From NCBI GenBank assembly GCA_910586445.1, contig CAJUHV010000094.1, forward strand, positions 1 to 11,880: 11,880 nucleotides of DNA. The letters are read 5' to 3'. A program made the translations under genes and the position numbers. Source of the stretch: an uncultured Eubacterium sp. (GTDB lineage: Bacteria; Bacillota; Clostridia; Lachnospirales; Lachnospiraceae). Numbering within the stretch: the first letter of the stretch is position 1; each line of letters begins with the position of its first letter. Positions 1 through 7,079 of the stretch are shown one piece after another. Below the pieces are notes generated by a model. It saw only the letters and a list, made by a program, of their open reading frames with translations, ran no database searches and was not told the DNA's origin.

Positions 1-5
1 AATTC

Positions 6-53
6 ATCCCAAATTTAATCAACATAGCCCGCTATGCCTCATAAATTTGGGAT
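6..53. repeat. Compound perfect hairpin near the element end
   Basis: The arms at 6-17 (ATCCCAAATTTA) and 42-53 (TAAATTTGGGAT) are perfectly complementary over 12 bases. Nested inside is a second perfect pair, CATAGC at 23-28 and GCTATG at 31-36. No T-run follows either arm, so it is not a standard terminator. Its place within the partial element suggests a subterminal structure that blocks outside transcription or translation, but that role is inferred. Confidence 0.6.
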
Positions 54-92
54 AGATTCTCCACAAAGTGTGAAGTACATCTCATGGAAAGC

Positions 93-112
93 ATTTTTCA
101 AACACGCTCTAG
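93..112 (-). repeat. Left copy of the 20-bp terminal inverted repeat
   Basis: Read on the minus strand, this is CTAGAGCGTGTTTGAAAAAT, identical to plus-strand positions 11838-11857. Both copies point out of the window. The TGA at 100-98 inside the repeat supplies the stop codon for the truncated gene upstream. Confidence 0.75.
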
Positions 113-214
113 CTCAAGCGGCACCAGAAAAATGCTGATAAACAGCACAATACCTGTAATCGGCAGCACTGCCGAGAGCGATTCCATGATTTTTTCTTTT
201 AATTTTTGATTCAA
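98..214 (-). pseudogene. DUF1538-type membrane protein, 3' truncated by element insertion
   Basis: This is a 38-codon remnant starting at TTG (214), preceded by GGGTG at a 6-base gap. It lies 21 bases downstream of the MATE stop, so it is the fourth gene of the minus-strand string. The first 34 residues form a lysine-rich amphipathic start followed by a hydrophobic segment containing LPITGIVLFISIFLVPLE. This resembles my recollection of the N terminus of DUF1538 membrane proteins, which are normally several hundred residues long. After Glu34 the frame runs into the terminal repeat, adds LERV and stops at TGA. An alternative start is ATG at 187, but it has no ribosome site. The truncation is seen directly. 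The family call is moderately sure because so little remains. Confidence 0.55.
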
Positions 215-235
215 TCACATCACCCTTTTTTGTTT

Positions 236-1615
236 TTATATTTGATCAGCTTGTTCATTTATTCCCTGACCCGCCAGTCCGTTAAACAGGCGGATCAACA
301 CTGCTACTGCCACAACCGATAGAATCAGCTCTGCCACAAACTGCGCATACGCAAGCCCGTAAAGCGGAAACACCTTATTTAATATAATAAGTGCCGGTAT
401 TTCAAGCACTATTTTTCTAAGAAATGCAAATATAAGCGACAGCATTCCTTTTCCAAATGCCTGAAACGTGATCACGCCTAAAAAATCCATGCATAAAAAC
501 GGCATTCCAAGACACATGCCGCGGATAAACTTTGTGCCATAGGCTATAATATCCGCATCCTCGATAAATGCCCGCATAAGGCCGCCTGCTGCCGCATAGT
601 ACAGTACTGCGATACAGATCAAAAACGACAGGGACAGCTTTGCCGTAAACGTCAGCGATTTTTTCGCACGCGCATAATCCCTGCTGCCATAATTATAGCT
701 GATCAGCGGCATAATGCCCTGCGCTACGCCGAGTGCCACCTGCATCGGCACCATATTGATCCGGTTTGCGATGCCCATCGCAGCTACCGCATCGGAGCCA
801 AAGGCCGAGGTAAAGTTATTCAGCACGGTCATCCCTGTGACATTCAATAGGTTCTGTATGGAGGCCGGAATGCCTACCGCGCAGATTCCAAGCACGATCT
901 CTTTTTTCGGCACTGCCAGCCTTGGATTTAAGCAGACATAAGACGTCCTGCGCTTATAAAACAGCAGTATAAAAAAGTAGCAGCATGCCGTGCAGTTGGA
1001 AACAAATGTAGCCAGCCCCGCACCTGCTGCTCCCATGCCAAAATACAGTACAAACACCGGGTCTAATATAATATTCAGCACACAGCCGGACATCGTGCCG
1101 ATACTTGCATGCATGGACGCACCTTCTGAACGCACCAGATACGACATTACCACATTCAGTATTGATGGAGCCGCCCCAAGCGTTACCGTCCAGAATAAGT
1201 AACCTGAAGTAGCAGATGCATTTTCCGGCACTGCACCCAGTATTGATAAAAACGGATTTTTAAAAACGGTAAAAAGCAGGGAAAATAAAACTCCGCTGAC
1301 CATGCTTGCCCACAGCCCAAATGCCGAAGACCGCCTTACCGTATCAAAATCCTTGCGCCCGAGCGAACGCCCCATCATGCTCGACGTGCCGACACCAAAC
1401 AGGTTGTTGACCGCGTTGAATGCAAGCAGCACAGGCGAAGCCAGTGTGACTGCGGCGTTCTGCACCGGGTCATTCAGCATGCCGACAAACCATGTATCCG
1501 CCAGACTGTATATTACCATAACCAGCGAGCTTAACACTGTCGGCAGTGCCAGCTGCGCCACAGCTTTTGGAATCGGCGTCTGTTCAAATAGAATTGATTT
1601 TTGTGTATCATCCAT
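236..1615 (-). CDS. MATE family multidrug/cation efflux transporter (NorM/MepA-like)
   Basis: This inner-membrane exporter has about 459 residues, the normal MATE size, with roughly twelve hydrophobic segments in two repeated halves. The N-terminal PIPKAVAQLALPTVLSSLV followed by YSLADTWFVG is a typical MATE opening, closest to the MepA branch. Known members export drugs or toxic organic cations by antiport with Na+ or H+; the substrate here cannot be read from sequence. I chose ATG at 1615. An in-frame TTG at 1651 would add 12 residues and overlap the upstream gene, but AAAGGAG at 1629-1635 sits between the two and serves the ATG, at a rather long 13-base gap. It starts 22 bases after the chemoreceptor stop, so the two are probably cotranscribed. 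Its role beside a chemoreceptor is unknown. Confidence 0.9.
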   Translation of the reverse strand: MDDTQKSILFEQTPIPKAVAQLALPTVLSSLVMVIYSLADTWFVGMLNDPVQNAAVTLASPVLLAFNAVNNLFGVGTSSMMGRSLGRKDFDTVRRSSAFGLWASMVSGVLFSLLFTVFKNPFLSILGAVPENASATSGYLFWTVTLGAAPSILNVVMSYLVRSEGASMHASIGTMSGCVLNIILDPVFVLYFGMGAAGAGLATFVSNCTACCYFFILLFYKRRTSYVCLNPRLAVPKKEIVLGICAVGIPASIQNLLNVTGMTVLNNFTSAFGSDAVAAMGIANRINMVPMQVALGVAQGIMPLISYNYGSRDYARAKKSLTFTAKLSLSFLICIAVLYYAAAGGLMRAFIEDADIIAYGTKFIRGMCLGMPFLCMDFLGVITFQAFGKGMLSLIFAFLRKIVLEIPALIILNKVFPLYGLAYAQFVAELILSVVAVAVLIRLFNGLAGQGINEQADQI

Positions 1616-1637
1616 AACCGGCCCTGCGCTCCTTTCT

Positions 1638-3224
1638 TTATAAATTCGCAAATACCTCTGTCTGTTCCTTGAGCTGTTCTACAATCTCCTTATTGATATC
1701 CATCCTGCTTGTAATATCCGCCATATTGCCTGCCAGGCTGCGTGTGCTGCCTGCTGCCCCGTGTATGCCGCCTGCTCCCTCATCAATCGCATTTGTAATG
1801 CTTTTCATTGAGGCTGCAATATCTGCCATCGCTTTTTTTAGATGCTGCGTCTGCGCATGAAAATGTGCCATGACCTGCTCAATATATACTGCATCCTCTT
1901 TATACTGCTGCCCTGCACATACAAATACTTGGAATTCTGTCAAAATAGACTCGTTCAGATAGTTTACAAGCTCCTGCGCATTGCTGGAAAGGTTATATAC
2001 TGCCTCTGTTACAATTTTATTCACATCCTGTATGCGTGTAGCGGTCTTGGCACAGGAATCTGCCAGATCCCGGATCTCACATGCCACTACTGCAAATCCT
2101 TTTCCTGCTTCTCCTGCCCGCGAAGCTTCTACCGAAGCGTTTAAGGCGATCAGGTTTGTTGTAGTCGATATCGATAAAATGTCTTTGGTCAGGCTGTTGA
2201 CCTGATCCACGCTCCTGCTGTTTTCAATCGCCTTATTTAACACAATAAGAATTTTCGATACTTTTGCGCGGATCACCTCGGTATTGGTCTGTGCCATCTG
2301 CTCCATCTCACTTGCCCGTATTTTCATGGCAGAAGCATAGCCGTTTATCTCCCCGCACCTTTCTACCATATCGTTAACATCCCCATTGATCTCTTCTGCC
2401 CGGTCATTGATGTTCGAAGCATTGCGTGCCACTTTTCGTATCGCAGCAGACAGGGACTCGATCAGCGTGCTCAAATTTTTCGCACTTTTGTTTGATTTTC
2501 TGGTCTGTCCCAGCACTTCGCCCGTCACCTCATTAATACGCTCTGAGCTGCCATGCAGCGTCAGCATCATATTTTTAATCGGATAGATGACATATTTTAA
2601 AATAATCCTGATCGATGCCGCCGCAAGCAGCAGGCATGCTGCAATCGAAACGCCTGTTCCTACAATTGATGAAAAATAAACGGACATCAGCCTCTCCTCT
2701 GCCTCTGCCGTCTGGGTGCTGATTGACTGATCCAGTTTTATAATGTCTGCTTCAACAGCCTCTCCAAACTGTGCCACATCTCCATTGGCATATTCAAAGG
2801 CTGTCTGCGTCCTTGCATCCGCACTGGCACTGACTAAAAAGACAAGCGCATGCTGAAAGGATTCATAATGATCCAGCAGCTGCTGATAAACAGGCTCATC
2901 GTCCTGTCCCAGATAATCTTTGTATTCTGCAAGCTGCTGGTCTAATGCGGCTTTTTCTTCCTTCATCTGCCCCGCCACGGTAATCATCGTGTCATAATCT
3001 GTCGCTACAATATGCGACAATGCCATTTTATGCGTATTTAAAATCGACCTGCGTATTTCGGCCAATTTTGCAGCTCCAGCCATATGGTCATCTACTATTT
3101 TTACGGCACTGGAATTTACATGATTAATGCCAAAAACTGCCAAAACATTGGACAGCAGAGCCACAATTCCTAATAATATGATCGGTATGATTAACCGCTG
3201 CTTTATGCTGAACCGGCTTTTCAT
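1638..3224 (-). CDS. Methyl-accepting chemotaxis protein, membrane-bound
   Basis: This is a chemoreceptor of about 528 residues. A short basic N terminus leads into TM1 (about 10-33), then an extracytoplasmic sensor region of about 150 residues rich in predicted helix (four-helix-bundle-like), then TM2 (about 182-208). A poorly conserved HAMP-like stretch and the cytoplasmic signalling coiled coil follow. The conserved hairpin tip lies around 357-388 (NLIALNASVEASRAGEAGKG, then FAVVACEIRDLA). This region binds CheW/CheA in known receptors. There is no obvious C-terminal CheR/CheB-docking pentapeptide. ATG at 3224 is preferred because GGGAGG lies 11 bases upstream; the in-frame ATG at 3251 lies before that site. 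It follows a lipoprotein binding protein by about 95 bases, which suggests indirect ligand sensing through that protein (inference). No che genes are in the window. Confidence 0.9.
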   Translation of the reverse strand: MKSRFSIKQRLIIPIILLGIVALLSNVLAVFGINHVNSSAVKIVDDHMAGAAKLAEIRRSILNTHKMALSHIVATDYDTMITVAGQMKEEKAALDQQLAEYKDYLGQDDEPVYQQLLDHYESFQHALVFLVSASADARTQTAFEYANGDVAQFGEAVEADIIKLDQSISTQTAEAEERLMSVYFSSIVGTGVSIAACLLLAAASIRIILKYVIYPIKNMMLTLHGSSERINEVTGEVLGQTRKSNKSAKNLSTLIESLSAAIRKVARNASNINDRAEEINGDVNDMVERCGEINGYASAMKIRASEMEQMAQTNTEVIRAKVSKILIVLNKAIENSRSVDQVNSLTKDILSISTTTNLIALNASVEASRAGEAGKGFAVVACEIRDLADSCAKTATRIQDVNKIVTEAVYNLSSNAQELVNYLNESILTEFQVFVCAGQQYKEDAVYIEQVMAHFHAQTQHLKKAMADIAASMKSITNAIDEGAGGIHGAAGSTRSLAGNMADITSRMDINKEIVEQLKEQTEVFANL

Positions 3225-3318
3225 TTTATCAAAATCCTCCCTCTGATGCATATCTTACGAAACCTTATCACTGTACTCTTATATAAAATATTTCTACATT
3301 CTGCTTTGCTTTTGTCTG

Positions 3319-4680
3319 TCACCTGGCCATAACCTTCTCTACCATTTCATCCAGCTGCTTCTGCAGATCCTCGCCCGATGGATTGCCCTGCGCCATTTCG
3401 GCAGCAAACGCCTCGACCGGCTCCCAGAATTTTCCGCCGACCCGCTGCAGCTGCGAAAACTCAGACTGATCCAGCAGCGCAGAGATCGCCGCAGACTGCT
3501 GTACTTCCTCCGATTCCGCTACTTTTATATTGGAAGGCCCCTGCCCGCGCATTTCAAACCGCAGCTTCTGGTTCGGCTCGCTGACAATCCACGCAGCCAG
3601 CTTTTCTGCCCAGCTGCGGTGCTTAGAATAGGCATTGACCCCGATCAGCTTGCAGCCGGAAAAAGAAGCCATCTGCACCTGTTTCCCATTGCAGCTGTAT
3701 TCCGGCAGTCTGGCTGCCCCTGTATCCTTGCCCCAGATTTCCTCGACCGCCACGGCATTCCATGCGCCGCTGATCCCCGCAATCACAGAACCATTCTGTA
3801 CATGATTTATAAAATCGCCGTCTGGTATGCTTTTAAATCCCGGACTCGCTGCGGCATTCATCATCGACTGCGCCACATCTATGCCTTTGATTTCGCCCTC
3901 CTGCGCATTCCAGGTACAATAATTTGTAAGCCCGTCTCCATTCAGCCCGATTTCCATACCGGTATTGCCGAAAAACGAATACACATACCATGCAGAAGAC
4001 CAGTCCATGGAAAAAAATTTGCCGTTGTCTGCCGCAATATCCAGTATGCGTTCCAAAGACTTTACGTCCTCATCTGAAAAAAACTGCTTATTATAATATA
4101 GAAAATATCCGTTATCCGCAGTCAGGGGATAAGCATACATCGTATCACCTACACAGGCAGCCTCTACCGCCCGTTCCAGATGCTGCGGCCGTACCGTCTC
4201 TGCCTGCTCGATCGGCTCAATGGCACCCGCAGCTGCCAGCGCGTTCAGCTGGTCATCTGCAAACGCAAACACATCTGCCCCCTGCTCCAAATCTCCAAGC
4301 AGGACATCTTTACACCCTGATTCACCCTGCGCCTCATATGTAATCTCAAATTCCGCCTGATCCTTATACTCATTTTGAAAGCTGTCAAGAACCTGCTGCA
4401 TAAGCTCTTCATCTTCCTGCGCACCCCAGACTGTCAGCTCCACAGTGCCATCTGATGGATCATCTGATTGTTCATCTAATTGATCTGAAGGCTGCCTGTC
4501 AGTATTGTCATTTTCCTGTCCGGTATCCGTATCAGCCTCGTCAGCGCCTGTCTCTGCCTGCCCTAAGCCTGTATTTTCCTTATTTTCCTGCACCTGGTCT
4601 TTTCCGCACCCATATAATGACACTGCACAGGCTGCTGTCAGAATCAGTGCACAAATTCTTTTTTTCATATTCTTTTTCAT
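3319..4680 (-). CDS. Extracellular solute-binding lipoprotein, MalE-like (SBP_bac_1 type), without transporter partners
   Basis: This 453-residue protein has a lipoprotein signal: basic MKKNMKKR, a hydrophobic core, then lipobox LYGC with Cys25 as the lipid anchor. Residues about 27-80 form an acidic, D/E/Q/N-rich linker, then VELTVWGAQEDEELMQ opens a type-1 periplasmic-binding fold as in sugar-binding proteins. The C-terminal part contains the usual pattern of ligand-cleft aromatic residues and the NAYSKHRSWAEKLAAWIVS helix typical of the family. Members normally deliver carbohydrates to an ABC permease, but no permease or ATPase lies nearby; a chemoreceptor gene follows instead. The start is uncertain between ATG 4680 and ATG 4668. 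AAAGG at 4682-4686 is only one base from the first and 13 from the second. The ligand cannot be predicted. Confidence 0.85.
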   Translation of the reverse strand: MKKNMKKRICALILTAACAVSLYGCGKDQVQENKENTGLGQAETGADEADTDTGQENDNTDRQPSDQLDEQSDDPSDGTVELTVWGAQEDEELMQQVLDSFQNEYKDQAEFEITYEAQGESGCKDVLLGDLEQGADVFAFADDQLNALAAAGAIEPIEQAETVRPQHLERAVEAACVGDTMYAYPLTADNGYFLYYNKQFFSDEDVKSLERILDIAADNGKFFSMDWSSAWYVYSFFGNTGMEIGLNGDGLTNYCTWNAQEGEIKGIDVAQSMMNAAASPGFKSIPDGDFINHVQNGSVIAGISGAWNAVAVEEIWGKDTGAARLPEYSCNGKQVQMASFSGCKLIGVNAYSKHRSWAEKLAAWIVSEPNQKLRFEMRGQGPSNIKVAESEEVQQSAAISALLDQSEFSQLQRVGGKFWEPVEAFAAEMAQGNPSGEDLQKQLDEMVEKVMAR

Positions 4681-4779
4681 ACCTTTCTATTTCTCTTATT
4701 GCATTCCTATTTCTATTGATCTTACCGCATTCCGCTGCTGATGCCTGCTGCTAAAAAATCGACACAATCTTATATAAAT

Positions 4780-4808
4780 AAAATATCTTATTTTGGCAGA
4801 ATAGTCAA
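4780..4808 (-). promoter_or_regulatory. Sigma-A-type promoter for the binding protein-chemoreceptor-MATE string
   Basis: On the minus strand TTGACT (4808-4803) is followed after 17 bases by TATTTT (4785-4780). The -35 matches 5 of 6 consensus bases and the -10 matches 4 of 6. It would give a leader of roughly 95 bases before the ATG at 4680. No other comparable promoter is seen between the genes of the string. Confidence 0.5.
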
Positions 4809-4870
4809 CTAATTACCATTTGCAGGGCGCAAAACTTTATATGTATATATTTAAATTGTACAAGTTCTGC

Positions 4871-4899
4871 TTGACAAACATGGCCCTGTCCTGTATAGT
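4871..4899 (+). promoter_or_regulatory. Strong sigma-A-type promoter, plus strand
   Basis: TTGACA (4871-4876), a 17-base spacer and TATAGT (4894-4899) give a perfect -35 and a 5-of-6 -10. Transcription would start near 4906 and run about 530 bases through repeats and hairpins before the first gene at 5435. It therefore makes either a very long leader or a separate small RNA. It faces away from the minus promoter at 4780-4808. Confidence 0.6.
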
Positions 4900-5001
4900 T
4901 ATCACAATATCTGCACGAAGCAGGACACAGAAACAGAAGTTTTATTTTATCAGCACAGCACTTTTTAATATTATTTTTATTAGTATAACACTTTATAATT
5001 C

Positions 5002-5040
5002 ATGACAATAGAAAGTTCGCGCAGCGTGCTTTCTATCGTT
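5002..5040 (+). repeat. Hairpin repeat, copy 1 of an inverted pair
   Basis: This 39-base element matches the reverse complement of 11507-11545 at 35 of 39 positions. It folds into an outer stem (AATAGAAAG with CTTTCTAT and flanking bases), a two-base bulge (5016-5017), an inner stem CGCG (5018-5021) with CGTG (5025-5028), and loop CAG. It lies far upstream of the binding-protein gene and is not at the end of any gene, so a simple terminator role does not explain this copy. Confidence 0.75.
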
Positions 5041-5133
5041 ATTATATTTGATCAGCAGGCTGCTTGATCTGCATAGTTTTTTCATAAAGCTGTTTGATCA
5101 ATATAATTTCTTCTTGAAGCTTTCATTAGTGAA

Positions 5134-5236
5134 ACCTTATTTAATGAATGTTACCTTATTTAATCAATGAAACTTTATTTAATGAATAAGACTTTATTTA
5201 ATGAATGCTGCCTTTATTTAATGGATAAGGCTTTAT
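5134..5236 (+). repeat. Tandem repeat, five units of 19-20 bases plus a partial sixth
   Basis: Units start at about 5134, 5153, 5172, 5191, 5211 and 5230 (partial). The core shared by all five complete units is CYTTATTTAATGAAT or a one- to two-base variant of it. The variation among units indicates an old or slippage-prone array. It lies between two candidate promoters for the importer, so unit-number changes could alter their spacing; this effect is inferred. Confidence 0.8.
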
Positions 5237-5246
5237 GCGAATTTCT

Positions 5247-5275
5247 TTAACAGCTGAATTCAATTAATATTTAAT
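5247..5275 (+). promoter_or_regulatory. Candidate sigma-A-type promoter for the binding-protein gene
   Basis: TTAACA (5247-5252), 17 bases, then TTTAAT (5270-5275): each hexamer matches 5 of 6 consensus bases. The start site would be near 5282, almost exactly where the nested stem-loop begins. The RNA would then open with that structure, which fits a cis-regulatory leader. AT-rich DNA makes chance matches common. Confidence 0.45.
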
Positions 5276-5279
5276 TACT

Positions 5280-5368
5280 ATCCCGTTAAAATGTATGTAC
5301 TGGAGACATGCCGCTTTCCGAAAAGGAAAGGAAGCCGTATGTTTTTTAGTGCATATTTTTAATGGGAT
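5280..5368 (+). promoter_or_regulatory. Nested stem-loop in the leader of the binding-protein gene, possible cis-regulatory RNA
   Basis: The outer stem pairs 5280-5291 (ATCCCGTTAAAA) with 5357-5368 (TTTTAATGGGAT) with a single G-T wobble. A weaker continuation inward is possible. An inner hairpin pairs ACATGC (5306-5311) with GTATGT (5337-5342) and CTTTCC (5314-5319) with GGAAAG (5325-5330) around loop GAAAA. It is followed by a T-run to 5347, so the inner part resembles an intrinsic terminator or pause site. The gene start is 67 bases downstream. It matches no riboswitch consensus I can recall. Confidence 0.5.
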
Positions 5369-5434
5369 TTTCATGATTTTTAATTGTTTACTCAAATCAA
5401 TTGTTGATTTTAATGTATGAAAGGATGACATAAT

Positions 5435-7027
5435 ATGAATCTATTTAAGCATTTTACTGCAAAAAGACTGTCTGCGCTGCTTATTACAATCCTGCTCCTT
5501 TTGACCACTGGCTGCGGCAGCACACAGCCAGGTTCCGGCTCAAAGGCCGGTCAGGAAAGCGGTGAAAATCCGGCCGCACTTGTATACGGCAGCGGTGATT
5601 ATACCCGCATTAATCCGGCTATGGATGAGCATGGAGAGATCAATATTTTGATTTTTGACGGCCTGACTGCCCATAATGGCAGAAACGAGGTCGTACCTGC
5701 TCTGGCAAAAGACTGGGAATTTGACGATTCCTCCTATACATATACGTTTCATCTGGAGGAAGGCGTTACCTGGCACGATGGAACAGCATTTTCCGCAGAC
5801 GATGTTGCATTTACCATCGAAGCGATTATGAATCCAGAAAACGGCTCTGAAAATGCCCCGGACTATGAGGATGTAAAAAAGATCACAGTAATCGATGAAC
5901 ACACGATTTCTTTTAAGCTGTCTGCCCCAAACGCAGCCTTTTTGGACTATATGTCTATGCCGATTCTGCCAAAGCACCTGCTGGAGGGCGAAGATATGCA
6001 GACTTCGGATTTTTTCCGCAGCCCCGTCGGTACAGGGCCGTATAAGCTGGAGCGCTGGGACGAAGGACAGGCAATTACGCTTGTAAAAAACGATTCTTAT
6101 TTTAAGGGCGCTGCTGACATTGATTCAATTATATTTAAAATAGTAACTGATGATAATGTCAGAGCCGTACAGATGCAGTCGGGCGAACTGGATCTGGCAC
6201 TTTTGACACCCCGCGACGCTGAGAAATTTAAAAATAACGACAAATACCGTGTATACCATATGCAGACTTCGGATTACCGCGGCATTTTATTTAATTTTCA
6301 GCATGAGTACTGGACTACCCACAGGGATATCATCCCTGCCGTCTGCTATGCGCTCGACCGCCAGTCCATGCTGGATGCAGTGCTGCTGGGCAGCGGTATT
6401 GCGGCATACGGCCCGCTGCAGCGCAATATATATAATAATGAAGATGTGGAGCATTATGATTATGATCCTGCTGCGGCTGAGCAGATTTTAAAGGATGCCG
6501 GCTGCACGAAGCAGTCAGATGGATTTTATTATCGTGACAATGAAAAGATCGGCTTTGTCATCAGCGTAGGCGCAGGCGACCAGGTGCGCTTAGATCTCGC
6601 ACAGGCTGCTGCGCAGCAGCTGAAACAGGTCGGCATAGACTGCAGCGTGGAAGTGCCTGCCCAGATCGACTGGAGCGGGCAGATGGCCTACCTCATAGGC
6701 TGGGGAAGTCCCTTCGATGCAGATGACCATACATACAAAGTATTCGGCACAGGCAAAGGCGCAAACTACTCCGGCTATTCAAATGCACTGGTTGACCAGT
6801 ATCTGGCCAAGGCCCGTGAATCTGACCAGCCAAAAGTCCGCGCCAGAGCCTATGACAAGTTTCAGGAAGAACTGGCAGCTGATCCTGCCTTTGCCTTTAT
6901 CTGCTATGTAGATGCAGATTATGTATCCGTCCCTGCACTGCATGGCATTTCAGAACAAACGGTAATGGGACATCATGGTGTCGGCATTTTCTGGAATGTC
7001 ACAGACTGGACATTTACGCGTGACTAA
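5435..7027 (+). CDS. Peptide/nickel-type ABC importer, substrate-binding lipoprotein (SBP_bac_5)
   Basis: This 530-residue lipoprotein has a basic N terminus, a hydrophobic core and the box LLLTTGC with Cys27 as the anchor. A short Ser/Gly linker follows. From about residue 48 it shows the DppA/OppA/NikA fold: the YTYTFHLEEGVTWHDGTAFS signature with SADDVAFTIEAI after it, the VGTGPYKLERW motif, and a C-terminal lobe ending in a helix-rich segment. It would capture an oligopeptide, nickel chelate or similar small ligand for the permease at 10493-11488. Pocket residues do not let me choose between these ligands. AAAGG lies 10 bases before the ATG. Expression may depend on the stem-loop at 5280-5368. 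Although the fused ATPase and the permease are on the same strand, an antiparallel sigma-factor gene separates them from it. Confidence 0.9.
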   Translation: MNLFKHFTAKRLSALLITILLLLTTGCGSTQPGSGSKAGQESGENPAALVYGSGDYTRINPAMDEHGEINILIFDGLTAHNGRNEVVPALAKDWEFDDSSYTYTFHLEEGVTWHDGTAFSADDVAFTIEAIMNPENGSENAPDYEDVKKITVIDEHTISFKLSAPNAAFLDYMSMPILPKHLLEGEDMQTSDFFRSPVGTGPYKLERWDEGQAITLVKNDSYFKGAADIDSIIFKIVTDDNVRAVQMQSGELDLALLTPRDAEKFKNNDKYRVYHMQTSDYRGILFNFQHEYWTTHRDIIPAVCYALDRQSMLDAVLLGSGIAAYGPLQRNIYNNEDVEHYDYDPAAAEQILKDAGCTKQSDGFYYRDNEKIGFVISVGAGDQVRLDLAQAAAQQLKQVGIDCSVEVPAQIDWSGQMAYLIGWGSPFDADDHTYKVFGTGKGANYSGYSNALVDQYLAKARESDQPKVRARAYDKFQEELAADPAFAFICYVDADYVSVPALHGISEQTVMGHHGVGIFWNVTDWTFTRD

Positions 7028-7079
7028 AATCATGCATTCCAGAATCGCGCCTGTTTCGGCTTTCGGATATATGTGTCTG

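Larger units (their letters stand above)
1..112. mobile_element. End of an insertion element entering from the left (partial)
   Basis: Positions 93-112 are the reverse complement of 11838-11857. Similarity continues roughly 20 bases further outward in both places, which is the pattern of terminal repeats of one insertion-element family. The body of this element would lie to the left of the window, so no transposase is visible. Positions 1-92 carry no credible gene but do contain a strong compound hairpin at 6-53. The junction falls inside the reading frame of the gene at 98-214 and cuts it off. The element family cannot be named from this fragment; CTAG at the boundary may be part of the repeat or a target-site duplication. 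Confidence 0.6.
4681..5434. other. 754-base divergent intergenic region with promoters, repeats and RNA structure
   Basis: No convincing protein gene lies here; the short open frames have poor starts and biased AT composition. From left to right it holds the minus promoter (4780-4808), a strong plus promoter (4871-4899), a hairpin repeat (5002-5040) and a small hairpin (5050-5069, GATCAGCAG against CTGCTTGATC with one bulge). A 19-20 base tandem repeat (5134-5236), a second plus promoter (5247-5275) and a nested stem-loop (5280-5368) follow, just before the binding-protein gene. Confidence 0.7.

Noticed and set aside
1616..1651. Apparent 14-base overlap between the MATE and chemoreceptor genes through an upstream TTG start
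   Set aside because: The AAAGGAG site at 1629-1635 lies inside that extension and serves the ATG at 1615, so the overlap is most likely an artefact of taking the longest frame.
4820..5005. 61-codon plus-strand open frame in the divergent intergenic region
   Set aside because: There is no ribosome site, the composition is typical of AT-rich noncoding DNA, and it overlaps the strong promoter at 4871-4899.
5134..5236. CRISPR-like array
   Set aside because: Units are contiguous at 19-20 bases with no unique spacers and no cas genes, so it is a plain tandem repeat.
5388..5416. TTTACT and TTTAAT as a promoter directly before the binding-protein gene
   Set aside because: The -10 would lie only a few bases from the ribosome binding site at 5420-5424, which places the start site inside it.
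5540..5977. 145-codon minus-strand open frame
   Set aside because: It lies wholly antisense to the well-supported binding-protein gene and its translation has no recognisable domain.
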